Source of the DNA: Thalassospira lucentensis
GTDB lineage: Bacteria > Pseudomonadota > Alphaproteobacteria > Rhodospirillales > Thalassospiraceae
Assembly: GCF_011806425.1 (NCBI RefSeq)
Contig: NZ_JAATOV010000001.1
Location: 558,001 to 622,000 of the forward strand
Reading direction: 5' to 3'
DNA length: 64,000 nt
Shown here: positions 7,722 to 15,699 of the stretch, piece after piece
Layout of the letters: each line of letters starts with the position of its first letter
Position numbering within the stretch: position 1 is the stretch's first letter
Translations under genes and position numbers: made by a program
The notes under the pieces: generated by a model
What the model saw: only the letters and a program-made list of their open reading frames with translations
Told to the model about the DNA's origin: nothing
The model's database searches: none

Positions 7722-9125
7722 TTGTACGACCACATCACCGCACTTGATACATCTGCCCCCGCCCCAACCCCGATCCATCCGATTGCCGAAGGGGATTTCG
7801 CCAATTGGCTTTCCGATCAGCCCGACACCACCAAGGCATGGATTTCCGCCAACAGTTATGAAGCCAAACGCGGCACGCATTTGGTTCTTCCGGGGTCCGA
7901 TGGTGGATTGGGCACGGTTTTGGTTGGCTATTGCGACGATGCCAAAGCGCTTTGGGATTTTGCCGGTCTGCCGGGTGCCCTGCCCACCGGCACCTATGGA
8001 TTTGAAGACGGCTTTGCCGACAACGCGACCCTTTTTGAAAAAGCGGTCCTTGGCGTTTATTTGGGCGGATACCGGTTTGATCGTTATCGCCTGGATGATG
8101 GCAAAAAAGACAAACGTGCGAAATTCGCCCTGCCCGACAATGACGCCGCCGCGCGGGCCGAAAATGTCGCGCACGGGATTGGCCTTGCGCGTGATTTGAT
8201 CAACATTCCAGCCAATGACATGGGCCCGGCCGAACTTGAAGCCGCGGCAAAACACCTTGGTGCGGAATTTGGTGCCCACGTCAGCGCGATTGTCGGCGAT
8301 GACCTGTTAAAGCAAAACTTCCCGGCCATTCACACGGTTGGCAATGGCAGCGACCGTGCGCCGCGCCTGATTGATTTGCATTGGGGCGATGAAAACGCGC
8401 CCAAGATCACCCTTGTTGGCAAGGGTGTTTGTTTTGATACCGGCGGCTATGACCTGAAACCATCAAGCAACATGTTGCTGATGAAAAAGGATATGGGCGG
8501 TTCGGCACAGGTTCTTGGCCTGGCGCGGATGATCATGGCGGCAAAATTGCCGGTGCGATTGCGTGTTCTGATCCCGGCCGTGGAAAACATGGTATCGGGT
8601 CGGGCCTATCGTCCAAGTGACATTTTGAAAACCCGTAAGGGTCTGTCGGTTGAAGTTGGCAACACGGATGCAGAAGGTCGTCTTGTCCTGTCTGATGCCC
8701 TGACCGAAGCGGCGTCTGAGAAGCCAGACATGTTGCTTGATTTCGCGACGCTTACCGGGGCGGCACGTGTGGCACTTGGTCTTGGTCTGCCTGCGCTGTT
8801 TTCCAATGATGACGATCTGGCCAATGGCCTGATGGAAACCGGTATGGCGACGCATGACCCGCTGTGGCGTTTGCCGCTGTGGGATGAGTATCGCCCGATG
8901 CTTGATAGCAAGGCCGCGGACATGAACAACATTTCCGGATCGCCATTTGGCGGTGCGATCATTGCTGCCCTGTTCCTGGATCGGTTTGCCGATGGGGCAA
9001 AAAGCTGGGCGCATATCGATTTGATGGCATGGAACCCGACCGACCGTCCGGGCCGCCCGACCGGTGGCGAAGCCCAAGGCATTCGTGCGGCATTCAAGCT
9101 GATCGAGGATCGTTTCGGTAAGTGA
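7722..9125 (+). CDS. M17 leucyl aminopeptidase family protein
   Basis: 467 residues. The catalytic domain (about residues 170-460) has the M17 metal and active-site blocks VGKGVCFDTGGYDLKPS, LMKKDMGG and NTDAEGRLVLSDAL, including the two-metal ligands (Lys, Asp, Asp, Glu) and catalytic Lys/Arg. The N-terminal ~150 residues are the variable macro-like domain. These hexameric cytosolic zinc/manganese enzymes remove N-terminal residues from peptides. The start is a TTG at 7722, preceded by AGGGAAG about 9 bases upstream; no ATG fits better. A strong terminator follows, so it is probably monocistronic. Closer to the PepB-like branch than to PepA, but I do not assign a symbol. Confidence 0.92.
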   Translation: MYDHITALDTSAPAPTPIHPIAEGDFANWLSDQPDTTKAWISANSYEAKRGTHLVLPGSDGGLGTVLVGYCDDAKALWDFAGLPGALPTGTYGFEDGFADNATLFEKAVLGVYLGGYRFDRYRLDDGKKDKRAKFALPDNDAAARAENVAHGIGLARDLINIPANDMGPAELEAAAKHLGAEFGAHVSAIVGDDLLKQNFPAIHTVGNGSDRAPRLIDLHWGDENAPKITLVGKGVCFDTGGYDLKPSSNMLLMKKDMGGSAQVLGLARMIMAAKLPVRLRVLIPAVENMVSGRAYRPSDILKTRKGLSVEVGNTDAEGRLVLSDALTEAASEKPDMLLDFATLTGAARVALGLGLPALFSNDDDLANGLMETGMATHDPLWRLPLWDEYRPMLDSKAADMNNISGSPFGGAIIAALFLDRFADGAKSWAHIDLMAWNPTDRPGRPTGGEAQGIRAAFKLIEDRFGK

Positions 9126-9132
9126 ACTAAAA

Positions 9133-9169
9133 TCAAGCGCCCCTTGAGCCGTGTTTGAGGGGCGCTTGA
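9133..9169 (+). terminator. Terminator after the aminopeptidase gene
   Basis: Perfect 12-bp stem TCAAGCGCCCCT / AGGGGCGCTTGA with a 13-base loop, 8 bp after the stop. The following bases are only moderately T-rich, so termination may rest mainly on stem strength. Confidence 0.7.
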
Positions 9170-9474
9170 ACTGCTTTGATCTGTTGTGACCTTCTGTCAC
9201 CGGCTTTGCCAAACTAAGACGGCGTCCCGTCCACGGTTTGAAACCATGTTTGGCAAGGTCGCGTTTAAAAGACAACACCGCGTGTCGTTGCCACGCTGTA
9301 ACGATGCCAAATAGCGACATGGATTTAGGGCGCAACAGAGCAACACCGGGTGATCGGGTCCGATAGGGCAAGACACGCCGCAACCGGTTGAAAACCAGGC
9401 GAATGCGCCCATCCGAGATAGAGATACAACCCAGAGAGAAAATCGGTTGGGTTGAATATTTCCGAATTAGACCT

Positions 9475-9519
9475 TTGACATCAACGCAGGGGTCGGGTAG
9501 ACAGATTACGTATTCGTAA
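9475..9519 (+). promoter_or_regulatory. Promoter and inverted repeat before the small MarR gene
   Basis: TTGACA at 9475-9480 and TAGACA at 9498-9503 are spaced by 17 bp, a plausible sigma-70 promoter with a weak -10. Directly downstream is TTACG-TATT-CGTAA (9506-9519), an inverted repeat well placed for autoregulation of the MarR gene starting at 9543. The 300 bp between this and the preceding terminator show no other clear feature apart from a short GTGAC-N5-GTCAC repeat at 9186-9200. Confidence 0.4.
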
Positions 9520-9542
9520 CAAATAAATTGTTGGGCACAAGC

Positions 9543-9890
9543 ATGTCGATCGAGATCAAACCGTCCAAGGCGCTTGACCTTTGGCGTATCGCGACTGTTG
9601 AAAGCGTGCGTCGGGATTCACCCGATCTTTCAGCTCGACAGATGGCTTTGATGCTGAGCGTTTACTTGACCCCGGCCCCCCATACGGTGCGCGGCCTGTC
9701 AGAAGCCCTGAATATCTCGAAACCGGCAATTACGCGTGCACTTGATCGCCTGAGTTCGCTTGGCATGGTCAAACGTAAAGTCGATGAAGACGATCGCCGT
9801 TCGGTTCTGATCCAGCGTACGGTTAAGGGATCGGTTTTCCTGCATGAGTTTGGCGACATTATCGCCCTTGCCGGTAAAAACGCCGAATAG
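9543..9890 (+). CDS. MarR family winged-helix regulator (short)
   Basis: 115 residues. The winged-helix DNA-binding domain is clear: HTVRGLSEALNISKPAITRALDRLSSLGMVKRKVDEDDRRSVLIQRT spans the recognition helix and wing, with the Asp/Arg-rich wing tip typical of MarR. N- and C-terminal dimer helices are shorter than in MarR proper (usually 140-160 residues). A TTG at 9528 is in frame, but the ATG at 9543 is preferred. It stands alone on the plus strand between an aminopeptidase gene and a convergent LysE-type gene, so its targets are not indicated. A promoter and inverted repeat lie just upstream. Confidence 0.85.
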   Translation: MSIEIKPSKALDLWRIATVESVRRDSPDLSARQMALMLSVYLTPAPHTVRGLSEALNISKPAITRALDRLSSLGMVKRKVDEDDRRSVLIQRTVKGSVFLHEFGDIIALAGKNAE

Positions 9891-9950
9891 CACCGAGCAG
9901 TTTACGGGTATCCGCCGCGTATTTTCCGCTTACCGTGAGGTCCCCTGCCC

Positions 9951-9984
9951 GCCCCAATATCGGATTCAAACGATCTATTGGGGC
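9951..9984. repeat. Inverted repeat (hairpin) in the gap after the MarR gene
   Basis: Arms GCCCCAATA / TATTGGGGC (9 bp) enclose a second short pair TCG / CGA. No T-run follows, so it is not a classical terminator. The rest of the 362-bp gap up to the LysE-type gene (9891-10252) holds no recognisable gene. Confidence 0.5.
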
Positions 9985-10252
9985 CCCTGTTACCCGCCTT
10001 TCGGCACATCGCAAGATCACGCGATACCGGGTGACGATATTCCCCTTTCCCCGCCTTCAGATCGCCTTTTGAGGCCCAAAATCGCTATATACAGACCAGT
10101 TGGTATGTAACGGCGGTTTTTTGACGGGTTTGGGCCCTGGCATCTTATTGTTTAATACCAAATGGTTAGTTGGATTTGGCGCGCCGACGTGCAAATCGGG
10201 GGCGGCTGATGTCGGTCATGGCAGGCGAAATGCCGATCCGGCAGAGACGCGC

Positions 10253-10924
10253 TTAGAAACGCGTTCCGGCGGTGCTTTCGGGCATTTCAATCAGCGATAA
10301 AAGGGCCGCAGCGAGGATCAAAACGCCGCCAGAAACACGCGCGACGATGTTGGTGCCACCGCGCTGGACCAGCCATGGCATGACGCGTGCCGCGCCCATC
10401 GCGTAAATCATTACGAATGTGTAATCAAGAACGACGAAGGTTGCCCCAAGGATCAGCAATTGCGGTACCAAGGGGGCTGTCGGGTCGACAAACTGTGGGA
10501 ACAGAGCCCCAAAGAAGGCGATTGCCTTGGGGTTGCCGGCTGCGACCAAAAAGCCCTCGCGGAATAATTTGCGCCGACGGACGGGTTCGTAAATGCCCGC
10601 TTCCTTCGTTACGATATCGTTTTGGCCCTTATTGACCTTGGCCTTGCGCAGCAGTGCGGTCAGCCCCATGACAAGAAGGAACCCGACCCCGCACCATTTA
10701 ACAACCGCAAAGGCCGTTGCCGACGTTGCCAAAAGTGCGCCAAGACCAACCGCGGCAACCACCATCTGAATCATGTTGGCGGTGACATCGCCCAAGGCGG
10801 TCATCAAGGTTGGACGCGCGCCATAGCGCAGCGCATGCGACATGCCGATCAAAACACTTGGCCCCGGTGTCAGCACCAGCAAAAAGACCAGGAAGGTAAA
10901 GCTTAACCAGATTTCAAAGGACAT
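10253..10924 (-). CDS. LysE/RhtB family amino-acid exporter
   Basis: 223 residues with about six hydrophobic helices. The family signature LTPGPSVLIGMSHALRYGARPTL lies in the first loop, and GFLVAAGNPKAIAFFGALFPQFVD is the second conserved LysE/RhtB block. These proteins export lysine, homoserine, threonine or similar compounds from the cytoplasm. The frame opens at 10999, but the extra 25 residues would span the large palindrome upstream; the ATG at 10924 begins MSFEIWLSFTFLV like the family. The gene is monocistronic and convergent with the MarR gene. The palindrome at 10974-11002 probably controls it. Substrate unknown. Confidence 0.88.
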   Translation of the reverse strand: MSFEIWLSFTFLVFLLVLTPGPSVLIGMSHALRYGARPTLMTALGDVTANMIQMVVAAVGLGALLATSATAFAVVKWCGVGFLLVMGLTALLRKAKVNKGQNDIVTKEAGIYEPVRRRKLFREGFLVAAGNPKAIAFFGALFPQFVDPTAPLVPQLLILGATFVVLDYTFVMIYAMGAARVMPWLVQRGGTNIVARVSGGVLILAAALLSLIEMPESTAGTRF

Positions 10925-10973
10925 GGGATCGACACCGTGGATGGAAGGATGCAATTGGCATATCACAGCGCCG

Positions 10974-11002
10974 CCATTGCACAAGTGCATCTTGTGCAAT
11001 GG
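10974..11002. promoter_or_regulatory. Long perfect palindrome upstream of the LysE-type exporter
   Basis: Arms CCATTGCACAAG and CTTGTGCAATGG (12 bp, perfect) around a 5-bp spacer TGCAT. It is centred 64 bp before the exporter's start codon. The size and the TTGCACA half-site suit an Lrp- or LysR-type operator. A neighbouring ATGCAAT (10949-10955) may be a further weak half-site. Confidence 0.55.
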
Positions 11003-11123
11003 TCCATGAAATTTTGTGAAGCAGGATTAGCTGGCGCGATGAGGACGAGCACGGGACAGCATCGTCGCATCCCCCCATCGAACGGGGCAGCGCCACCACA
11101 GACGGGATCGCAGCCGAAGCCAG

Positions 11124-11831
11124 TTAGCCCTTCTTTTTGCCGTCGCCCGGCCAGTAATCATAGAATTTGCGGATTTGGACCGAGCGCAGGGTATCAGGCG
11201 GCAACATGGTCTGTGCCCTTTTCAGCAAATGCGCCTGAAGGGCTGCGAAGTAGCGATTTTTAACCGGTGCGAAGGGATTAAACGGCGGTTCTGGCGTGAT
11301 TTCTTCGCCGTTTTCTTCGGCCTTTTCGGCGGCTTCGGCCGCGGCTTCGAGTTCTTCCTCGGTCTTGGGCGGCGGCGGGGTCAGCATCGGCGGCGCATCA
11401 AACCGGAAACCCCGTTTGCCGGGCTTACGGGTTTCATAGCGGTTCTTGGTATCGCTATACATCAGGCGCTGGAGATCGACCAGGAAGGCGTTGATGATCT
11501 TGGGCAGGGAATTTTCGATGGTTTCAACCGACGCCTTGTCGTTGGCTTCGAGCCAGATATCAAAAACCAACTGCCGGATCGCACCCGATTTTGGCAAAAC
11601 CACCGTTAAGGTCACCGGATCAAGAACCATGACCGTATCGGGCAGTTCCGGTTTTTTGGTGGTATCGTCCTTGGTTTCGGCCGGTTCTTCCTTTTTCGAA
11701 GATGCATTGGCCGGGGTGATAAGTGCGGCTGAGAAAGCAAACATGCACAGCATCATCGCCGTTACGCAGAAGGCAAAAGGTGTTTTGCCCGTCACCTTGG
11801 CATTTTGTTGTGGCTTTGAAAGTCTCGCCAT
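11124..11831 (-). CDS. Exported FliL-like protein of unknown role
   Basis: About 235 residues. A hydrophobic N-terminal stretch ending in SAALITPANASS looks like a signal peptide or anchor. A charged linker follows, then two segments recalling FliL: FDIWLEANDKASVETIENSLPKI, like FliL's strand followed by the helix of residues that precede the basal-body contact, and the C-terminal LLKRAQTMLPPDTLRSVQIRKFYDY. Between them is a Glu/Ala and Pro-rich insert (about residues 140-185). FliL associates with the flagellar stator, but no flagellar gene is nearby. The frame opens with GTG at 11840; the ATG at 11831 has AAGGG ten bases upstream and is preferred. The FliL link is by eye and uncertain. Confidence 0.55.
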   Translation of the reverse strand: MARLSKPQQNAKVTGKTPFAFCVTAMMLCMFAFSAALITPANASSKKEEPAETKDDTTKKPELPDTVMVLDPVTLTVVLPKSGAIRQLVFDIWLEANDKASVETIENSLPKIINAFLVDLQRLMYSDTKNRYETRKPGKRGFRFDAPPMLTPPPPKTEEELEAAAEAAEKAEENGEEITPEPPFNPFAPVKNRYFAALQAHLLKRAQTMLPPDTLRSVQIRKFYDYWPGDGKKKG

Positions 11832-11914
11832 CGCCGGCACGCCCTTATTTCTATTCCTGATTTCAATACCTTACTGCGAAATGTGTAACAGATACGAGGC
11901 TTAATTGTCTGGTT

Positions 11915-13549
11915 TTAGTTCCTGACAAATTCTGTCGAAGCCGCACGTAGATCAAGGGCGGCAGCCAATAGCGCCTGGGTATAGGGCTGTTGGGGGTGGT
12001 CAAACACATCGGCGGCATTGCCACTTTCGACCAGTTTCCCGTTCTGCATCACCATCACCCGGTGCGACAAAGCCCGCACAACCCGCAAATCGTGACTAAT
12101 AAACAGATACGCCATGTTGTGGCGCGCCTGTAAATCGCGCAGCAATTCAACGATCTGGGCCTGTACCGACATATCAAGCGCCGATGTTGGTTCATCCAGT
12201 ACGATAAAGCGCGGCTTTAAGACCAATGCGCGGGCGATTGAAATACGCTGTCGCTGGCCGCCGGAAAATTCATGGGGGTATCGATCCATGGCGTTTTGCG
12301 GCAGGTCGACCTCTGTCAGGGCGTCGGATATGCGTTTTGCACGTTCCGCCGGGGTCAGGTCGGGTTCATGAATTTCAAGTCCCTCGCCGACGATTTGGGC
12401 AATCGACATGCGCGGGCTGAGCGATCCAAACGGATCCTGAAACACCACCTGCATATCCCGGCGCAGATTGCGTAAATCCGCCCCGGAATAGGTTCGGATA
12501 TCCTTGCCCGCAAAGTGAATATCGCCATTCGATTTCAACAATCGCAAGATCGCCATGGCAAGGGTGGTTTTACCCGATCCACTTTCGCCGACAATGCCAA
12601 GGGTTTCGCCCTGCCTTAGGGTCAGCGAAATATGATCCACCGCATCAAGATAGCGTTCCGGACGCCCAAGGATGCCTTTGCGGCCGATGGGGAAGCGGAC
12701 CTGAATGTCGCTGGTTTTCAAAAGCTCCGCCGTGTTTTCGGGCAAGGCCGGTGCGGTGCCACTGGGCACAGCCGCCAACAGTTTTTGCGTGTAGGGATGT
12801 TGCGGATTTTCAAACAGGCCGTGCCCCGTACCGCGTTCGACGATTTCGCCGTCCTTCATGACGCATACATTCTTCGCCATTTTCTCGACGATTTGCAGAT
12901 CATGAGTGATCAGTAACAATGCCATGCCAAGCTTGGCCTGCAGGTCTTTGAGAAGTTCAAGAATCTGGGCCTGAATGGTGACATCAAGGGCGGTTGTCGG
13001 TTCGTCGGCAATCAGAAGTTCCGGTTCATTGGCGAGCGCCATGGCGATCATCACACGTTGGCGTTGGCCACCGGATAATTCATGGGGCAAGGCGCGCAGC
13101 CGTGATTTGGGATCGGGAATGCCCACCAGATCAAGCAGTTCAAGAATGCGCGCACGGGCAGCCCCACCGCGAAGCCCCTTATGGAGGAAAAGCACTTCGC
13201 CGATTTGCTTTTCGATGTTGTGCAGCGGGTTAAGCGAGGTCATCGGTTCTTGAAAAATCATCGAAATCCGGTTGCCGCGGATTTCGCGCAAGCTCCGTTC
13301 ATTGGCCCCGACCATTTCGACCCCATCAAAGGTGATGGAGCCGGAGGGATGGGATGCGCGCGGATAAGGCAGCAATTGCAGGATCGAAAGCGCAGTAACC
13401 GATTTGCCCGATCCGCTTTCACCGACCAAGGCCAAGGTTTCGCCGCGTTCCATTTCAAATGAAATGCGCTTAACCGCCGGAACGTCGGCAAAGCTGACCG
13501 AAAGATCATTGACCACCAGAAGCGGCTGTGTCGATTGGGTGTTCGTCAT
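11915..13549 (-). CDS. yejF: Peptide ABC transporter, fused double ATPase YejF
   Basis: 544 residues with two complete ABC domains. First: Walker A GESGSGKSVTALS, signature LSGGQRQRVMIAMAL, Walker B ELLIADEPTTALD. Second: GESGSGKTTLAMAIL, FSGGQRQRISIARAL, FIVLDEPTSALD. This duplicated architecture is that of YejF, which energises the YejABE microcin C/oligopeptide importer. It is last in the run yejA-yejB-yejE-yejF, beginning 9 bp after yejE. A TTG at 13555 is in frame, but the ATG at 13549 has AGGAG at 6-base spacing. In other bacteria the system takes up short peptides and confers peptide-antibiotic sensitivity or resistance. Confidence 0.95.
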   Translation of the reverse strand: MTNTQSTQPLLVVNDLSVSFADVPAVKRISFEMERGETLALVGESGSGKSVTALSILQLLPYPRASHPSGSITFDGVEMVGANERSLREIRGNRISMIFQEPMTSLNPLHNIEKQIGEVLFLHKGLRGGAARARILELLDLVGIPDPKSRLRALPHELSGGQRQRVMIAMALANEPELLIADEPTTALDVTIQAQILELLKDLQAKLGMALLLITHDLQIVEKMAKNVCVMKDGEIVERGTGHGLFENPQHPYTQKLLAAVPSGTAPALPENTAELLKTSDIQVRFPIGRKGILGRPERYLDAVDHISLTLRQGETLGIVGESGSGKTTLAMAILRLLKSNGDIHFAGKDIRTYSGADLRNLRRDMQVVFQDPFGSLSPRMSIAQIVGEGLEIHEPDLTPAERAKRISDALTEVDLPQNAMDRYPHEFSGGQRQRISIARALVLKPRFIVLDEPTSALDMSVQAQIVELLRDLQARHNMAYLFISHDLRVVRALSHRVMVMQNGKLVESGNAADVFDHPQQPYTQALLAAALDLRAASTEFVRN

Positions 13550-13558
13550 AGCCAACTC

Positions 13559-14590
13559 CTAAAACGTTTTGCGGGGGTCAAAGGCATCGCGCACGGCTTC
13601 GCCAATAAAGATCAGCAAGCTGAGCATCACCGCGATGGCAAAGAAGGCCGTCAGGCCAAGCCACGGGGCCTGTAGATTGTTTTTCCCCTGGGCGAGCAAT
13701 TCACCCAGTGACGGGGAACCGGGCGGCATGCCAAGCCCCAAGAAATCAAGCGATGTCAGGGCCACGATCGAGCCATTCAAGACAAACGGCAGGAAGGTGA
13801 TGGTTGCGACCATGGCATTGGGCAAAACGTGGCGATACATGATGCGCGCATCGGTCATGCCAAGTGCGCGGGCCGCCCGAACATATTCAAAGTTCCGCGC
13901 GCGCAGGAATTCAGCCCGGACAAGGCCGGTCAAACTCATCCAGCTAAACAGGACAAGAATAAACAAAAGCGTCCAGAAACCCGGCGCAAACAGGCTGGCG
14001 AGGATGATCAGGATGAACAATTGCGGCAAGCCAGACCAGATTTCGATCACGCGTTGCGCGCCAAGATCGACCCAACCACCGAAATAGCCCTGTACCGCAC
14101 CCGCCGCGATGCCGATTACGGAACTGATCGCGGTCAAGGCCAAACCAAACAGGATCGATATCCTAAAGCCGTAAATCAGGCGGGCCAGCACATCGCGCCC
14201 AAGGTCATCGGTGCCCAGTAAATGGCGCCAAGATGGCGGAGCCGGTTGGGGTTCGCGCATCTGAAAATCGATGGTGTCATATGAAAACGGGATCGGCGGC
14301 CAGATGGCAAAGCCATGTTCATTGATCTTGCCAAGGATATAGGGATCGTAAAAATCCGTCTCGACATCAAAATCGCCGCCATAGGCGGTTTCGGGATGGT
14401 CGGAAAGGATCGGCATGTACCAGTTATCGTCATATTTGACGAAGATCGGTTTGTCATTGGCGACAAATTCCGCCAGCAAACAAATGACAAACAGAATGGC
14501 AAAGATCACAAGCGACCAATATCCACGTTTATTGGCGCGGAAGTTGGCGATGCGGCGTTTATTGAGCGGGGAAAGAATGACGTTTTTCAT
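13559..14590 (-). CDS. yejE: Peptide ABC transporter permease YejE
   Basis: 343 residues. An N-terminal helix (YWSLVIFAILFVICLLAEF) and a periplasmic segment with NDKPIFVKYDDNWYMP and ETDFYDPY are hallmarks of YejE-type permeases, followed by a BPD_transp_1 domain with the ABC-coupling EAA loop around EYVRAARALGMTDARI. It is the inner-membrane partner of YejB. A TTG at 14596 would overlap yejB by 4 bp; the ATG at 14590 has GGGAG eight bases upstream and is preferred, leaving the genes 2 bp apart. Confidence 0.94.
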   Translation of the reverse strand: MKNVILSPLNKRRIANFRANKRGYWSLVIFAILFVICLLAEFVANDKPIFVKYDDNWYMPILSDHPETAYGGDFDVETDFYDPYILGKINEHGFAIWPPIPFSYDTIDFQMREPQPAPPSWRHLLGTDDLGRDVLARLIYGFRISILFGLALTAISSVIGIAAGAVQGYFGGWVDLGAQRVIEIWSGLPQLFILIILASLFAPGFWTLLFILVLFSWMSLTGLVRAEFLRARNFEYVRAARALGMTDARIMYRHVLPNAMVATITFLPFVLNGSIVALTSLDFLGLGMPPGSPSLGELLAQGKNNLQAPWLGLTAFFAIAVMLSLLIFIGEAVRDAFDPRKTF

Positions 14591-14592
14591 GA

Positions 14593-15696
14593 TCAATTCT
14601 CCCGCGCGTCAAAGTTAATCCGCGGATCAACGAAGTGATAGCTAAGGTCGCTGATCAGGTTGAGAACAAGACCAAACAGCGTAAACAGATACAGGGTGGC
14701 AAACATCACCGGATAATCGCGCTTCATCACCGCTTCAAAGCCCAGCAGGCCAAGCCCATCAAGCGAGAAGATCACTTCGATCAAGACAGATCCGGTAAAC
14801 AGCAAGCCAATCAGCGCGGTTGGGAAACCCGCAATCACCAGCAACATGGCATTGCGAAAGACATGGCCATAAAGTACCCGCTTTTCCGTTAAGCCCTTAG
14901 CACGGGCCGTCACGACATATTGCTTGTTAATTTCATCCAAGAATGAGTTTTTGGTCAGCATGGTCAGCGTGGTGAAGCCGCCAATGGTAAGGGCCGTAAT
15001 CGGCAACGCCAGATGCCAAAAATAATCGCCGATTTTGCCCAACAGCGATAATTGATCGAAATTCGATGACGTTAACCCGCGTAACGGGAACAGATCGAAA
15101 TACGTGCCGCCAGCAAAGACCACAATCAGCATCACGGCAAACAAAAAGCCCGGTATGGCGTAGCCGACAATGATCGCCGCCGATGACCAGACATCAAAGT
15201 TTGAGCCATCGCGCACCGCCTTGGCGACGCCCAGCGGGACCGAAACCATATAAATGATCAGGGTTGACCAAAGACCCAGCGATATCGAGACCGGCATTTT
15301 ATCAATCACCAGATCAATCACGTCGCGGTCCTGAAAGTAGCTTTGGCCGAAATCGAAGGTCAGATAGTTTTTCATCATGATCCAGAAGCGCTCGTAAGCG
15401 GGCTTATCAAAACCAAACTGCTTTTCAAGCTGGCTGATGATTTCTGGATCAAGGCCCTGTGCCCCGCGATAGGTCGAGGTGGAGGAGAAATTATTGCTGC
15501 CGCCGCCGCTATTGCCGCTTTCGGCCCCTTGGTTGCTGATGCGCGCGGTTGCGGAAACGTCAGCCCCTTGAAGCTGGGCGACGATTTGTTCGACCGGGCC
15601 GCCGGGGGCAAATTGGATGATGGCAAAGTTCAGCACCATGATGCCAAACAAGGTAACCGGGATCAGTAAAAGGCGGCGCAGGATGTAATTAAGCAT
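14593..15696 (-). CDS. yejB: Peptide ABC transporter permease YejB
   Basis: 367 residues, six predicted helices. It starts [18 protein letters not shown] like DppB/YejB permeases and has the EAA coupling loop [21 protein letters not shown] Ser/Gly/Asn-rich periplasmic insert (about residues 55-80) precedes [20 protein letters not shown], as in E. coli YejB where the equivalent insert is also variable. It heads the permease pair and begins 3 bp after the yejA stop. Confidence 0.95.
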   Translation of the reverse strand: MLNYILRRLLLIPVTLFGIMVLNFAIIQFAPGGPVEQIVAQLQGADVSATARISNQGAESGNSGGGSNNFSSTSTYRGAQGLDPEIISQLEKQFGFDKPAYERFWIMMKNYLTFDFGQSYFQDRDVIDLVIDKMPVSISLGLWSTLIIYMVSVPLGVAKAVRDGSNFDVWSSAAIIVGYAIPGFLFAVMLIVVFAGGTYFDLFPLRGLTSSNFDQLSLLGKIGDYFWHLALPITALTIGGFTTLTMLTKNSFLDEINKQYVVTARAKGLTEKRVLYGHVFRNAMLLVIAGFPTALIGLLFTGSVLIEVIFSLDGLGLLGFEAVMKRDYPVMFATLYLFTLFGLVLNLISDLSYHFVDPRINFDAREN

Positions 15697-15699
15697 GGC

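Noticed and set aside
8463..9383. 306-codon open frame opposite the aminopeptidase gene
   Set aside because: Shadow of the M17 catalytic domain; basic low-information sequence and no Shine-Dalgarno.
10100..10162. Second copy of the SDR operator (TTGGTATGTAA and ATACCAA)
   Set aside because: The half-sites are about 45 bp apart and not arranged as a palindrome; likely chance.
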